This document shows positions 54,248-64,000 of a DNA stretch of 64,000 nucleotides, piece after piece. Source of the stretch: Cordylochernes scorpioides (lineage: Eukaryota; Arthropoda; Arachnida; Pseudoscorpiones; Chernetidae). Under the pieces are notes generated by a model, which worked only from the letters and a program-made list of their open reading frames with translations, was not told the DNA's origin and searched no databases. Within the stretch, counting starts at the first letter, position 1. Every line of letters begins with the position of its first letter. Location of the stretch: positions 23,136,446 through 23,200,445 of the forward strand of contig CP092882.1 of assembly GCA_030710605.1 (NCBI GenBank), written 5' to 3'. The position numbers and the translations under genes are program-made.

Positions 54248-57200
54248 TGGAAACAGAAAATAAGCCTAGCGATACCTCAGAAATATGCGAAGTTAGTGTT
54301 AAAATACCGCCTTTCTGGGTTGAAAAACCTGAAATATGGTTCTTCCAGGTAGAAGCACAGTTCAAAATAGGTGGAATTATTCAGGAAGACACTAAATTTA
54401 ACTATTTGATCTCCCAATTAGAACCTAAATATATAGAAAACATTTGGGACATAATTAATAGCAAAAGCGACAACAAGTACTCTGAATGTAAATCACGACT
54501 ACTTGAATTGTTCAGAGAAAGTGAAGGGTTGAGAATTAAAAAGTTAATTTCAGTTATTGAGCTCGGAGACATGAAGCCGAGCCAGTTATTACAAAAGCTC
54601 AGATCCCTCGCTACCCCAGATATCTCTGACAATTTAATAAAAACTTTATGGCTCGATAAATTGCCCACATCCATAAAGAATATACTTATTGTAAGCGAAG
54701 AGAACATTGGCAAATTGGCCATAATGGGGGGCCGATAAAATAAATCAAATAAACTCTTCCAAAGAAATATATGATACGGAAGTGCCTTCTTCATCAACAG
54801 ATCGCTTGATCGCCAAATTGGAAGATCTTGAACGGCAGGTGTCCGAATTGAGACTGGATAGATCTAGATCTCGATCCAAAAATAGGACTCAGTCAAGACC
54901 GAGAAGTAATTCTCAAAGATCTTTCGATCCAAAAGGGAAATACTGCTATTACCATTTTAGATTTGGTCCTAATTGCTTGCAAAATAAATGCAGGTCTCCA
55001 TGCAGTTGGAAAGAGTCGGAAAACCCCAACCAACCGGCGGACAGAGTAGCGACAAGCTCTTCTGCCGGCATTCAGGATTATCGCAATCTCCGATTATTTG
55101 TGAAGGACAAAAACACGGGATTGCGCTTTTTGGTGGACAGTGGTGCTGATATATCTATAATACCCCCAAAGGATAAAAATAGGATGCCTAGCTCTGATTA
55201 TAAATTATATGCAGCCAATGGTACAGAAATTGTTACCCATGGAACAAAGGTTAGAAATTTGGATATCGGACTTCGACGTCAATTCCAATGGCCTTTTGTA
55301 ATCGCCAATACTAACAGAGCTATAATAGGAGCAGACTTTCTGAACAACTTTGGATTGGTAATTGATATAAAAAATAAACGCCTAATTGATGGGATAACTA
55401 ATCTTTCCATAAGAGGCGTCATTCAGTCAATCTCACACATGGGAAATATTAGCACTCTAAATTCATTATCCAAGGTCAGCGCTATCCTAACCAAATATCC
55501 TAACCTATGTAGGCCACCATCAGATTTTGTAGAAGCAAAACATAGCGTTAAGCATTATATTCCTACAAGAGGTCAGCCAATTCACTCAAAAGCCCGTCGC
55601 CTAGATTCACAGAGATTAACTTTTGCTAAGGCAGAATTTCAATATATGTTGAATAATGGAATAATTAGACCCTCAAATTCTCCTTGGGCGAGTCCACTAC
55701 ATTTAGTTTCAAAAAAAAAAAGGACGAGTCATTAAGACCTTGTGGTGATTATAGAAGACTCAATGCAGTTACACTTCCAGATCGTTATCCAATCCCTAGA
55801 CTGGACGATTTCCACCACATCTTAAAAGGTACTCGTGTGTACTCAAAAATAGACCTATGCAAGGCATTCTATCAGATTCCAATTGCTGAAGAGGATAAAC
55901 CAAAGACTGCCATCATTACTCCTTTTGGGCTATTCGAATTTAATGTAATGAGTTTCGGTCTTAGAAATGCTACTGCTACCTTTCAGAGATTCATGCATGA
56001 AGTCTTAAGAAACTTACACTTTGCATTTGTCTACTTAGATGATATTCTGGTAGCCTCTAAAACGGAAGAAGAGCATTATAGCCACCTAGAAACCTTATTC
56101 AGCAGACTAAATTCCTATGGATTAAGAATCAATCTTTCTAAATCTAAATTCCTAGTACAGGAAATTGATTTTCTAGGATACCTAATTACCTCTCACGGTG
56201 TGAAACCACTCCCAACAAAGGTTAAAGCTATTCTAGAATATAAGAAACCAAAACAGTTCATGAATTACGCATATTTTTGGGAATGCTAAACTTTTATCGT
56301 ACCTTTTTAAACAATGCCGCAGAGACTCAGGCAATCCTTCATGAATACTTGATGGGAGCCAAGAAAAATGATAGAAGCGAAATAAAATGGACTAAAGAAG
56401 CTGAAGTTCAGTTTTAAAAATGCAAACAAGCCCTAGCTAATACAGCACTGTTAGCCTACCCCGATACTGAACTGCCTATCTCACTCTGTACAGATGCTTC
56501 AGATCGGGCAGTTGGATCAGTTCTCCAACAGCTTGACAATAATAATTGGAAACCAATAGCATTTTTCTCTAAAAAATTAAATCCTGCTCAATGCAATTAT
56601 AGTACATATGATAGAGAGCTTCTCGCAATATATTTGTCTATCAAATTCTTCAAGCACCTGCTTGAGGCACGTGAATTTACAATTTTGACTGATCACAAAC
56701 CTTTAATTTACGCATTCAAACAAAAAAATGAGAAAGCTTCTCCTAGACAATTAATACATCTTCAATACATCTCCCAATTCACTACTGACATCAAGTACAT
56801 AAAAGGTATTGACAACATAGTCGCCGATGCTCTTTCAAGAGTTGATGCTATCACAACTATCGACTATGAAGAGATCGCCAAAGAACAAACTGGTGATTCA
56901 GAACTACAAAACCTGATATCAAAGAATACTTCTCTAAAATTTAAGCAATGCCCACTACAATCAGGCAAATTGTTATGGTGTGACGTGTCTACTAATAATA
57001 TTAGACTATTCATTCCAATTAAATTCCAAATGATGGTTTTTAGGAACTTCCATGAACTCTCACACCCAGGCATTAAAGCCACTACTAAACAATTAACGTC
57101 AAGATTTATATGGCCCAATATGAAAAAAGACATTAGGAAATGGGCTCAAGCTTGTGTCAACTGCCAAAAGTGCAAGGTGTCGATACACACTAAATCAGAA

Positions 57201-58154
57201 ATAGGCAAATATCAAGAAGTGGATGAAAAATTTAGTGTTGTCCACATCGATCTAATTGGTCCTTTACCTCCATCGAATGGTAACATCTACTGTCTGACCT
57301 GCATCGACAGGTACACCAGCTGGATGGAAGTTGTTCCGCTACCAGATATAAAGTCTGAAACGGTAGCGAGAGCGTTCTACGAAAACTGGATTGTTAGATT
57401 TGGAGCACCTCATACAGTGATATCAGACCAAGGAAAGCAGTTTACTTCTCAGCTTTTCAAAGATTTAACAACGCTTTGTGGTATCAAACTTCGTCATTCC
57501 ACGGCGTACCACCCTCAGTGTAACGGGAAGATTGAAAGGCTTCATAGAACCATTAAAACTGCCATTCGTGCCCGCAATAATATTAAGTGGACAGAAACGC
57601 TGCCAACAGTTCTCCTAGGCTTGCGTGCTGTGTGTGCTATCAACAAAGATAACAACCATTCTTTGTCTCAGATGGTATATGGCAAAACCATCAGACTGCC
57701 TGGCGAATTCTTTGATGATTCCAAACATCACCTGCATGCTGAAGAATTTGTTCAACAGCTTCAAAAGCAAATGGAATTGCTCAAACCCTTAAATGAAAAA
57801 CATCATTCGAGGACTAAAGTATTTGTTCATAAAGATCTGAAAACATGTTCACATGTATTTTTAAGAACGGACAGAGTAAAAAAGGCTTTAGAGCCACCTT
57901 ACGAAGGTCCTTTCCAAGTGCTAAGGAGAGAGGAAAAATATTTTATCATCAAAATCAAGAACAAAGAAGTGTCAGTTTCAAAAGACCGATTAAAACCAGC
58001 ATATTTATTAAACACCTCTCAACCTGAGGAATCTGCTAAAGACAACACTTCAATCAGACAACCCGTGGAGCCACCAGTAGACATCAGGAGGATTTCAACA
58101 CGAACTGGACGGACAATAAAACCCCCTGTCAGATTCCAGGACTATCAGACGTAA
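54248..58154 (+). pseudogene. Gypsy gag-pol polyprotein, frameshifted
   Basis: A single gag-pol frame in parts. Gag (54248 on) has PPFWVEKPEIWFFQVEAQF, later a knuckle-like YCYYHFRFGPNC. Protease FLVDSGADISII (about 55130). RT with CGDYRRLNAVT and FVYLDDILVAS (about 56030). RNase H with LCTDASDRAVG and ILTDHKPLIYAF. Integrase with H-H-C-C zinc site (about 57045-57170), DDE residues in HIDLIGPLPP, ISDQGKQFTS and GKIERLHR, and a C-terminal region to 58154. Frame breaks: G6 run at about 54726, A run at about 55711, near 56255 beside AAAAC, and an in-frame TAA at about 56416. Confidence 0.92.
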
Positions 58155-58304
58155 CTCTGTTACTGGCAAGGGAGTGATGTAGAGAATCATATTATTTTAT
58201 TTCTTATTATTTTTTTTCTCTTGCCTATATTGATGATGTATATATTAATTGTAATTAACCTTTTTGTGCACCGAATCGTGACTTCGCGACTGGAAAGGGA
58301 GTAC

Positions 58305-58541
58305 TGTGGGGGCTGAGAGATTCCTTCCAGCCTGCTGGGATGACGCAACACGTGGCGCCATGAAATAGGAGATGACTACCACTACTTGGCACAGCGGCGG
58401 TCACCAGAGAGGACCGAATGTGATTCCAGGGTGTTGTGTTTTTTGTCTTCCCATATAAATGTAGCCAACAAGAAACGCCAATAAAACACTAACTTGAGAG
58501 ACTATCTGAGCCATCGCTGGACCATAAATCGACACACCACA
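58305..58541 (+). repeat. Gypsy 3' LTR
   Basis: Same as the 5' LTR apart from one extra T in the GTTGTGTTTTTTG run. Confidence 0.92.
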
Positions 58542-58619
58542 CGTCTATTGACAAGATGTAAATAAAATTTTGTTGATTGTCAATTTTCTAGAGAGTTGTT
58601 GGAAGAATAGTATAAAAGA

Positions 58620-58905
58620 TGATTTTCGACAGCCAAGACCCTGGATCGAATCCCGCATTGGGCGCTTTTTCTGAAGAAAAAAGTTTTTCAATGCCCCCCC
58701 ATTCTTGCAGAAGTATGTGTGTGTGACCCCACTAGTAATTGCAATTTACCAAACAGGGTTCTGGCACATTATATCAGGAAAGTACAAAAGTTGAACTGCT
58801 TTTTTACATGTGTGAACATATGTTGCACTTGCAGCAAAAAGCAGTCGCTAACAACTACCCACCATAATTATCATGGCCTGCACCACGTGCATTGAGGATG
58901 ATGAA
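58620..58905 (+). repeat. tRNA-derived SINE-A copy 14 (diverged)
   Basis: Head TCGACAGCCAAGACCCTGG, body AAAGCAGTCGCTAACAACTA and ending CACGTGCATTGAGGATGATG. One internal insertion (GTATGTGTGTGTGACC). Confidence 0.65.
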
Positions 58906-58935
58906 AAATACTTACAATTTTTTTCTCCTTGTCAA

Positions 58936-59655
58936 TCCCTATATATATAAAAGTCAGTGTATGTATGTATGCATGTATGTGTGTTTGTTCCTATGTCGGC
59001 TATACACGTCCACAATACGTAACTAATCTGACTGAAATTTTAACAGTATATAGAATAGAATCTGGAAAAACTTAGAGTGAAAGTTTCAGGTCTCTATCCC
59101 GAATATTCTTCGAGTTATTTGCAAATTGAGTTGCAAATTTGCCCTTTCGCTCGCAAGCAGCGCCTCTAGCGGTGAAGATGGGAGGTAATATCAGCGAACC
59201 TAATGTACATGTAAAACGTGTTTTAACAGGACATAGAGAAAAATCTGGAAGAGATATTTATCGGATCTTTAGCCAAGAAAGTTGAAATTTACAGGTTCTG
59301 GGCAAAAATAGTTGTTTTTTAGTCAGAAAATGATTATGGCAATATTGCTGTATCATGTTTGATTATCAGATACAAAATTATATCAGGAAAAAATCCAAAA
59401 AGCAGAGACCATGGGTGAAGCCAGTTCATTTTTAGTATGCAGGAACAAAATTCTAACAGAAAACATTCGTTCGAGCAGAAGACACAAAGCCAAATCATCT
59501 CTTTATAAAAATATCGCTTCTCAGACACAAAGTTTGGAGCGGGACGTTTCACAAGAATGACATCCACGGCGCCAATTTATAATTGTAAAGAATAGTATTT
59601 GAATAAAAACATTTAATCGGGTAAAACCCGGGCGTTGCCTGGGTCATTTGGCTAG
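58936..59655 (+). mobile_element. Non-autonomous Helitron (both ends present)
   Basis: 720 bp. The 5' end is TCCCTATATATATAAAAGTC after a flanking A. The 3' end is hairpin ACCCGGGC-GTT-GCCTGGGT, CATTTGG, CTAG with flanking T, that is, insertion between A and T without duplication. No Rep/helicase coding. Its last about 110 bases match those at 30200-30308 and 34035-34125. Confidence 0.75.
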
Positions 59656-60880
59656 TTTCCTATATACTTCTCTGCTATTTATCGCATATTTTCCATGGTA
59701 CATTCACTATGTAATAACCTTCTCAAACAACTTTCTATTCTGCCTTTACTGCAATGATAAAATACTGGGGAGGGAAAGACCAACCATCTACTCTAGGTTT
59801 TACTTGTTTAGAGTGGAGAACTGCACATACAACAATATGATCCTTGAAGGCCTCCAAAGCAATGAGCAAATAAAGAACCTCCATGGAGAAAGGGACATCA
59901 TGTTTTCCCACTACTCAATGAACAACTATACGGGCTACACCACCGTTTTCCTTGAAGTTGACAATTAGGTAGCCGATTTCTTATATAACTGGTCTAAGCT
60001 TTCTATATCAGGATTGATATCACGCGCTAAGAAAGAAGCTTCCCCCCTCAAACAATATTACTGTAGCTTCCATCACCGCGTCACAGCCTGCCTTGCCTCC
60101 CAACCTATTTGCTACAAGTGTGGCATGACTGGTTACGAGGGTCACTCTTGCCCAAACTCAATAGCCAATGTCGCAATTGCTACAAATTGAGCGAAAAAAA
60201 AGAAGATATATTCAACCACTTCGCCACAGCCCAGACTTGTCCCCTGATGAAGACCAAACTGGCAACGATCACCAAGAATGTCAAGCCATTCAAGATTCTG
60301 CAAGCCTTCCTTAGGAAGTATCCCTCTGCTTGCCAAAGAGCTGACGTCATATTACTACAGGAATTTCCTTGATAATTTTAAATGTCCTGACTCCAATTTT
60401 CTCACATTTCTCCCTAATATAAGCTATGCCTCACTGGATTTTTTTTATCAGATCAGACCATCATCCCATCCTGCTTAGCTCTTCTGACGCCAACATATCC
60501 ACATCCCTAGTCCATTTAGGCAACCAGTGTATTATGATCTGTTCAGCTTACTAGTGTAATAATATACCAGATTTTAGCTGTCTTCCCTTTTTAGAGTCCC
60601 CCTCAACAGTTTCGGCTTTCAGTGTATTCACGGCATTGATGCCAACGCCCACTCTTTAACTTGGGGTCGTCGAGCCTCCCGTGATACCTGTGGGATCAAC
60701 TTGAGGGGCCTTTAGCTCCTGGAAACCCCCACAAATTACACCTGTTACAAAAGGATTCTTCCCTCTTTCATTGACATCCATTTTTGCTGGCATCAAATCC
60801 CCCTTCTGTCCACGCTTCCAGAACATGTCTCGCGGAGATGGCCTTTCCTGACCACCTTCAAATTATCACTACATTTACTG
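59656..60880 (+). pseudogene. Non-LTR retrotransposon ORF1 and endonuclease remnant
   Basis: Decayed frames: CYKCGMTGYEGHSCP (CCHC knuckle, about 60112-60156), then MKTKLATITKNVKPFKILQA and a stop at 60370. From about 60610, DANAHSLTWGRRASRDTCGI with later SFIDIHF match the GDFNAHxxxWG block of APE-type endonucleases. Several stops and frame shifts. The reverse transcriptase is not visible. The element starts right at the Helitron end. Confidence 0.65.
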
Positions 60881-60914
60881 GCCTCATCTCTATCAATTGA
60901 ACTATTTCTGGGTA

Positions 60915-61440
60915 AAATAATTTTGCCGTTTAGGATAAAATAGCCATTGCTGTGGATGAAGTTTCATTAGTGCAGATAAATTAGGGTTGTTGTCGATTGT
61001 TTCATTGTTGTAACTAAAGTCGTCATTGTAGTGGGCAAAACATCATTGCTGCGAATAAATTTGTCATTGTTGTGATTAAAATTTCTTTGTAGCGGAAAGT
61101 TGTGATTGTTGCGGATAAAGTAATCATTGTTGTGGAAAATTTTCGTCATTGCGTATAAATTAATCATTGTTATATGGGTCTAGAGACTCATTGTTGCCAT
61201 TTAAGTTTAATTGACATGATTAAAGTCGTCATTTTGTGGGTAAAATTTTCTTGTTTCGATTAGTCATTGTTGTGGATAAAGTTTCATGGTTGCGGATAAA
61301 GTAGTTAATTTTATGTATAATTTCATTTATGCGGATATATAAATTACTCATTGTTGTGAATAATGTGGTAATTTTTTTGTGGTTAAAGTTCCTTGTTGCG
61401 GATAAAGTAGTCATTGTTGTGGACAAAAATCTATGGTTGA
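60915..61440. repeat. Degenerate minisatellite (TCATTGTTGTGGATAAAGT units)
   Basis: About 20-24 base units such as TCATTGTTGTGGATAAAGTT and TCATTGTTGCGGATAAAGTA recur with drift about twenty times. The spurious frames on both strands (repeated TTMTT/TLSTT) come from this. Confidence 0.7.
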
Positions 61441-61504
61441 GTATTAAGCAGGATGGAATTAAACAATATAATTTGGGGATTTCTATAAATTATAAATATA
61501 CATA

Positions 61505-61825
61505 TATATTAAAAACAAAATAGGCAAATCTTGACCGCTCACAATAGCTTTTTTTTTTACGGCAGAGCGCCATCTAGTGGAGCAGAAATTAACTAAACGT
61601 TGATCTAACTTGTTCCCTGATATTTGGCCAACCCATTTTATTGATAAATCATGAAAATCCAACCATGAATGAGTTTCGGGCTGTTGGCCCTCGTCACCTT
61701 TGCAGCCAAAATTTTGTTCCAAGAGGCTTCCAGTGAAATAAATAAAAAAAGGATATTTAAGACCAAATTTGCGTAAATGCGCTAAACATGTAAAAAATAA
61801 CAAAAAATAGAAAAATATCAAGTGT
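61505..61825 (-). repeat. Palindromic element P2 copy with altered hammerhead core
   Basis: On the minus strand GTGACGA (61697-61691; C3 changed to G), stem II GGGC/GCCC with CAACA loop, then GAAAC. The flanking TGATTTATCATGAAAATCC region belongs to the same unit as 26100-26480. Confidence 0.5.
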
Positions 61826-61839
61826 TGATATTATGAACA

Positions 61840-61990
61840 AAATACTGACCGCTCACATGAGCTTTTTAGATGGCAGAGCGCCATTCAGTGGATCAGGGAA
61901 CAAGTTAAATCAACGTTTAGTTGATTTTTGTTCCACTAGATGGCGCTCTGCCATCTTAAAAGCTCATGTGAGCGGTCAGGATACGCCTAT
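61840..61990. repeat. Near-perfect palindrome (P2 arm dimer)
   Basis: GACCGCTCACATGAGCTTTT...GATGGCAGAGCGCCAT is mirrored by ATGGCGCTCTGCCATC...AAAAGCTCATGTGAGCGGTC. Arms of about 65 bases meet near 61915. It sits beside the copy 61505-61825. Confidence 0.75.
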
Positions 61991-62359
61991 ATATATTTTT
62001 AATACCAACACCTGACATTTTTCTATTTTAAGTTATTTTTCATATATATATGTCACAATTTATAAATATTATCTTATATATCGTCTAGTCTTAACCTGCA
62101 AAATATTCCTTCCCAATCACTTTTCGTGTTTGTAAATAATATAAATGTGTCTCTACCTTATGAAAAAAAAAAAACCCTTCCATACCTCCAATGCATTGTA
62201 AACAATCTAACTTTTTCAATCTGTAACAAATGAAGGAACAAAAGTTAAAATGAAATTCAGCGCTCTGACAGTCTGGAAATAAGCCAGCTAAATAACCTGT
62301 GTGAGAAATAGAGGGGTGTACAGTTAAAATTAGATGCTTCTTCCCCATCTAAACGTGTC

Positions 62360-63270
62360 ATACATTTTGATATGACGTATCAACAACTGATTGGTTCCTC
62401 AAATCAGGTGACCCTCAGGTCCAGGGCAGATGGTACACAGTCAGCAGAGAGTGAGAGTACAGAGTTGATAAATCAGCAGCGGAGATGAGCAGGACTCATA
62501 GTCCAGTCCCGACTTCACGCTTGTGAATATTCTATCTACTTCAGGACTTTTCGCTAACTTCCAGTCAAGCCTTAAGGACACTTCAAATCACCCATGGTTT
62601 ACGAACCACCTTATTTCCATCGTTTTTGTTTGGGAGCTTCTTGTTTCCGAAATACATCGTGTGTCTTGTTTATATTTAACAAAGGAGAAGCCACTTGGCC
62701 ATCGGCTGCAAAAACAGAGTGGAAAGTCCCGATTGACTGTTTAGCTGGAAGAGATATATTTCTCCCTTATTTGTGGGCTTTCGAGATCACGACCTATTCA
62801 AAGCGCTGGAATTGTCCGTGTAATAGCAGAATACAAGATGAAATCATGCATATAACATTTGGTTGCTTTTGCTTGGGGTAACAGAGAGGGGAACTCTTGG
62901 GCGACTTATCCTTGTCTCACAATCCGATAGTCAACAAATATATAACTGGATGAATACAATGATGTTTGATCAAGGTCTTCTCTTTGGTTTATATGTATAC
63001 TACAGGGTCGCAGTCAGCCTTCGGAGGAGATTAATGAATTCCCCGAATGTCGTGGTCCATTTGGATGAGGAAAGCGAAGACTAGAACGCTGTTGATTCGC
63101 CTTTTCAGTGATGCGCTAACCATGACATATGCACGGTGGAATCTGTGGCCATGCGGGACATGCGTTGGACATGGAAGCTATTGTTGGGTTCAGTGTTGCC
63201 TGGAGTATAGGAGTTCCATCTATGATTCCTTCCTGCGATGAATCTGTATAAGACCGGTGGTCTTAATAAA
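62360..63270. other. Unidentified non-repetitive block with moderate GC
   Basis: About 900 bases with GC above the surroundings and several medium frames on the plus strand (62594-62881, with RDIFLPYLWAFEITTYSKRW; 62863-63084, ending RLMNSPNVVVHLDEESED). None begins or ends in a way that shows homology I recognise. It ends near CTTAATAAAAAAGC, which contains an AATAAA. It could be exonic, a retrocopy, or a mobile-element body. Confidence 0.3.
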
Positions 63271-63620
63271 AAAGCATCTCTTGATCGTGCAACAAAAAGT
63301 TGCTGATGGCTTGCGCCACCTATCGTAATAAATATAAACTATTCGATGATTTTTATTTCTTACAGAATTAGCCAAATACCCATTCTTGATTAGTCAAGAA
63401 AAAGCTAACCACGTACGCTTTTCGGGCTGTTGGCCCTCGTCAGCGTAATGCAAGCTCTACCTCAACGAAAAAAAAAAAAAAAAACCTGGTCATTTAGGTA
63501 TCCTGAAAAATCATGAAACGGGTAGTTAAGGCCAGAATTGCGTGAGAACGCCAAACAATGTGAAAAAATAGTACAAAAATGGAATGGTACTAGGATCAGG
63601 CGAATAAATGAATAAAAATA
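63265..63620 (-). repeat. Palindromic element P2 copy
   Basis: Shares AAAGCATCTC, TGATGGCTTGCGCCA, GCCAAATACCCATTCTTGAT and CCAGAATTG-type motifs with 15798-16055 and 31320-31790. It includes the best P2 hammerhead core. Confidence 0.65.
63404..63445 (-). ncRNA. Hammerhead-ribozyme-like core in P2
   Basis: On the minus strand CTGACGA (63443-63437), stem II GGGC/GCCC with loop CAACA, then GAAA (63423-63420), followed by a self-complementary GCGTACGT that could form a short stem III. Core bases are all canonical; stem I pairing and the cleavage base are not convincing here. Confidence 0.4.
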
Positions 63621-63796
63621 CATCTCCTGAATAAAATTCTGAATAAAAATATATTTTTTCACCTTTTTTTCAAGGGAGGAGGGGGGAGCAATCATTTATT
63701 GATATTTTACACGATATATTTTCTCTAATTGTATGTAAATTTAATAATAAAAATAATACTCAACAGAATCCAGGAAAGGGGGAGATGGGGCATTCT

Positions 63797-63817
63797 TATA
63801 TATATATATATATAGTG
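63797..63817. repeat. (TA)n microsatellite
   Basis: About 20 bases of alternating TA. The remaining bases to the window end are AT-rich and unassigned. Confidence 0.85.
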
Positions 63818-64000
63818 TAGAAACTATATAACAAAATTATAACAGTGATTCTAATTTTAAAAACTTAAGGAGCAAACTGATAATAATGATAACTTATATC
63901 AGTTAGATTTGATTAGATTAGCAAGCTAAATCTAAATTAATTATAATAATAAATAGTTATTTAATTTTATAGTCCAGTTTTGTATTAAGATTATCTTCAC

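Larger units (their letters stand above)
53786..58541 (+). mobile_element. Gypsy/Ty3 LTR retrotransposon (young insertion)
   Basis: 4.76 kb with LTRs 53786-54021 and 58305-58541 (236/237 bp, beginning TGTGGGGG and ending CCACA) differing only by one T in a homopolymer as far as I can see by eye. A 4-bp target duplication CGTC is at 53782-53785 and 58542-58545. A primer-binding-like TGGTGAGCAGGACG follows the 5' LTR by two bases, and a purine tract (TGGAAAGGGAGTAC) precedes the 3' LTR. No env frame. Confidence 0.95.

Noticed and set aside
60967-61426. Frames rich in Thr/Asn/Met on the minus strand
   Set aside because: Produced by the tandem-repeat tract, not by a coding sequence.
1-64000. CRISPR array or prokaryotic operon features
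   Set aside because: Introns, SINEs, LTR elements and poly(A) signals show eukaryotic DNA; no spaced direct repeats of CRISPR type were found.

Overview
The window is AT-rich animal (invertebrate) genomic DNA: two intron-rich housekeeping genes with very short exons, buried in a dense and many-layered repeat landscape. The mix of Bel/Pao and Gypsy LTR elements, mariner, Tigger/pogo, piggyBac, Helitrons, Penelope-like elements (PLEs) and non-LTR elements with a C-terminal RLRSGH-type zinc-knuckle tail suggests an arthropod, perhaps a chelicerate. That placement is an inference; no species can be named.

Gene 1 (plus strand, 2466-18629) is PSMD9, the 26S proteasome assembly chaperone. Six exons with consistent splice phases give a 202-residue protein. 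Gene 2 (minus strand, 52861-25571) is EIF3F, the MPN-fold subunit f of translation initiation factor eIF3. Seven exons give 277 residues. The genes converge, with 3' ends about 7 kb apart. I see no other complete host protein gene. A tRNA-Gly(GCC)-like gene lies in an EIF3F intron inside a Helitron, and a U2 snRNA-like fragment lies just upstream of EIF3F.

Layout: 1-1.9 kb, Bel/Pao gag remnant; 2.4-18.9 kb, PSMD9 with introns full of SINEs, MITEs and LINE 3' ends; 19-25.5 kb, intergenic with a whole but dead mariner; 25.5-52.9 kb, EIF3F, whose introns hold a Helitron with the tRNA, a locally amplified repeat (seven copies), two internally deleted Tigger elements and a 5 kb inverted-plus-tandem PLE array; 53.8-58.5 kb, a very young Gypsy element with nearly identical LTRs; 58.6-64 kb, SINE, Helitron, degenerate non-LTR ORF1/endonuclease, a minisatellite-like tract, palindromic elements and an unidentified non-repetitive block.

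The most interesting signal is a set of hammerhead-ribozyme motifs. One fully canonical, compact type I motif is at 17702-17744. Related cores occur in two families of foldback (palindromic) repeats and, in altered form, in the long terminal repeats of the PLE. Together they suggest that self-cleaving RNA is, or was, a shared part of several retroelement families here.
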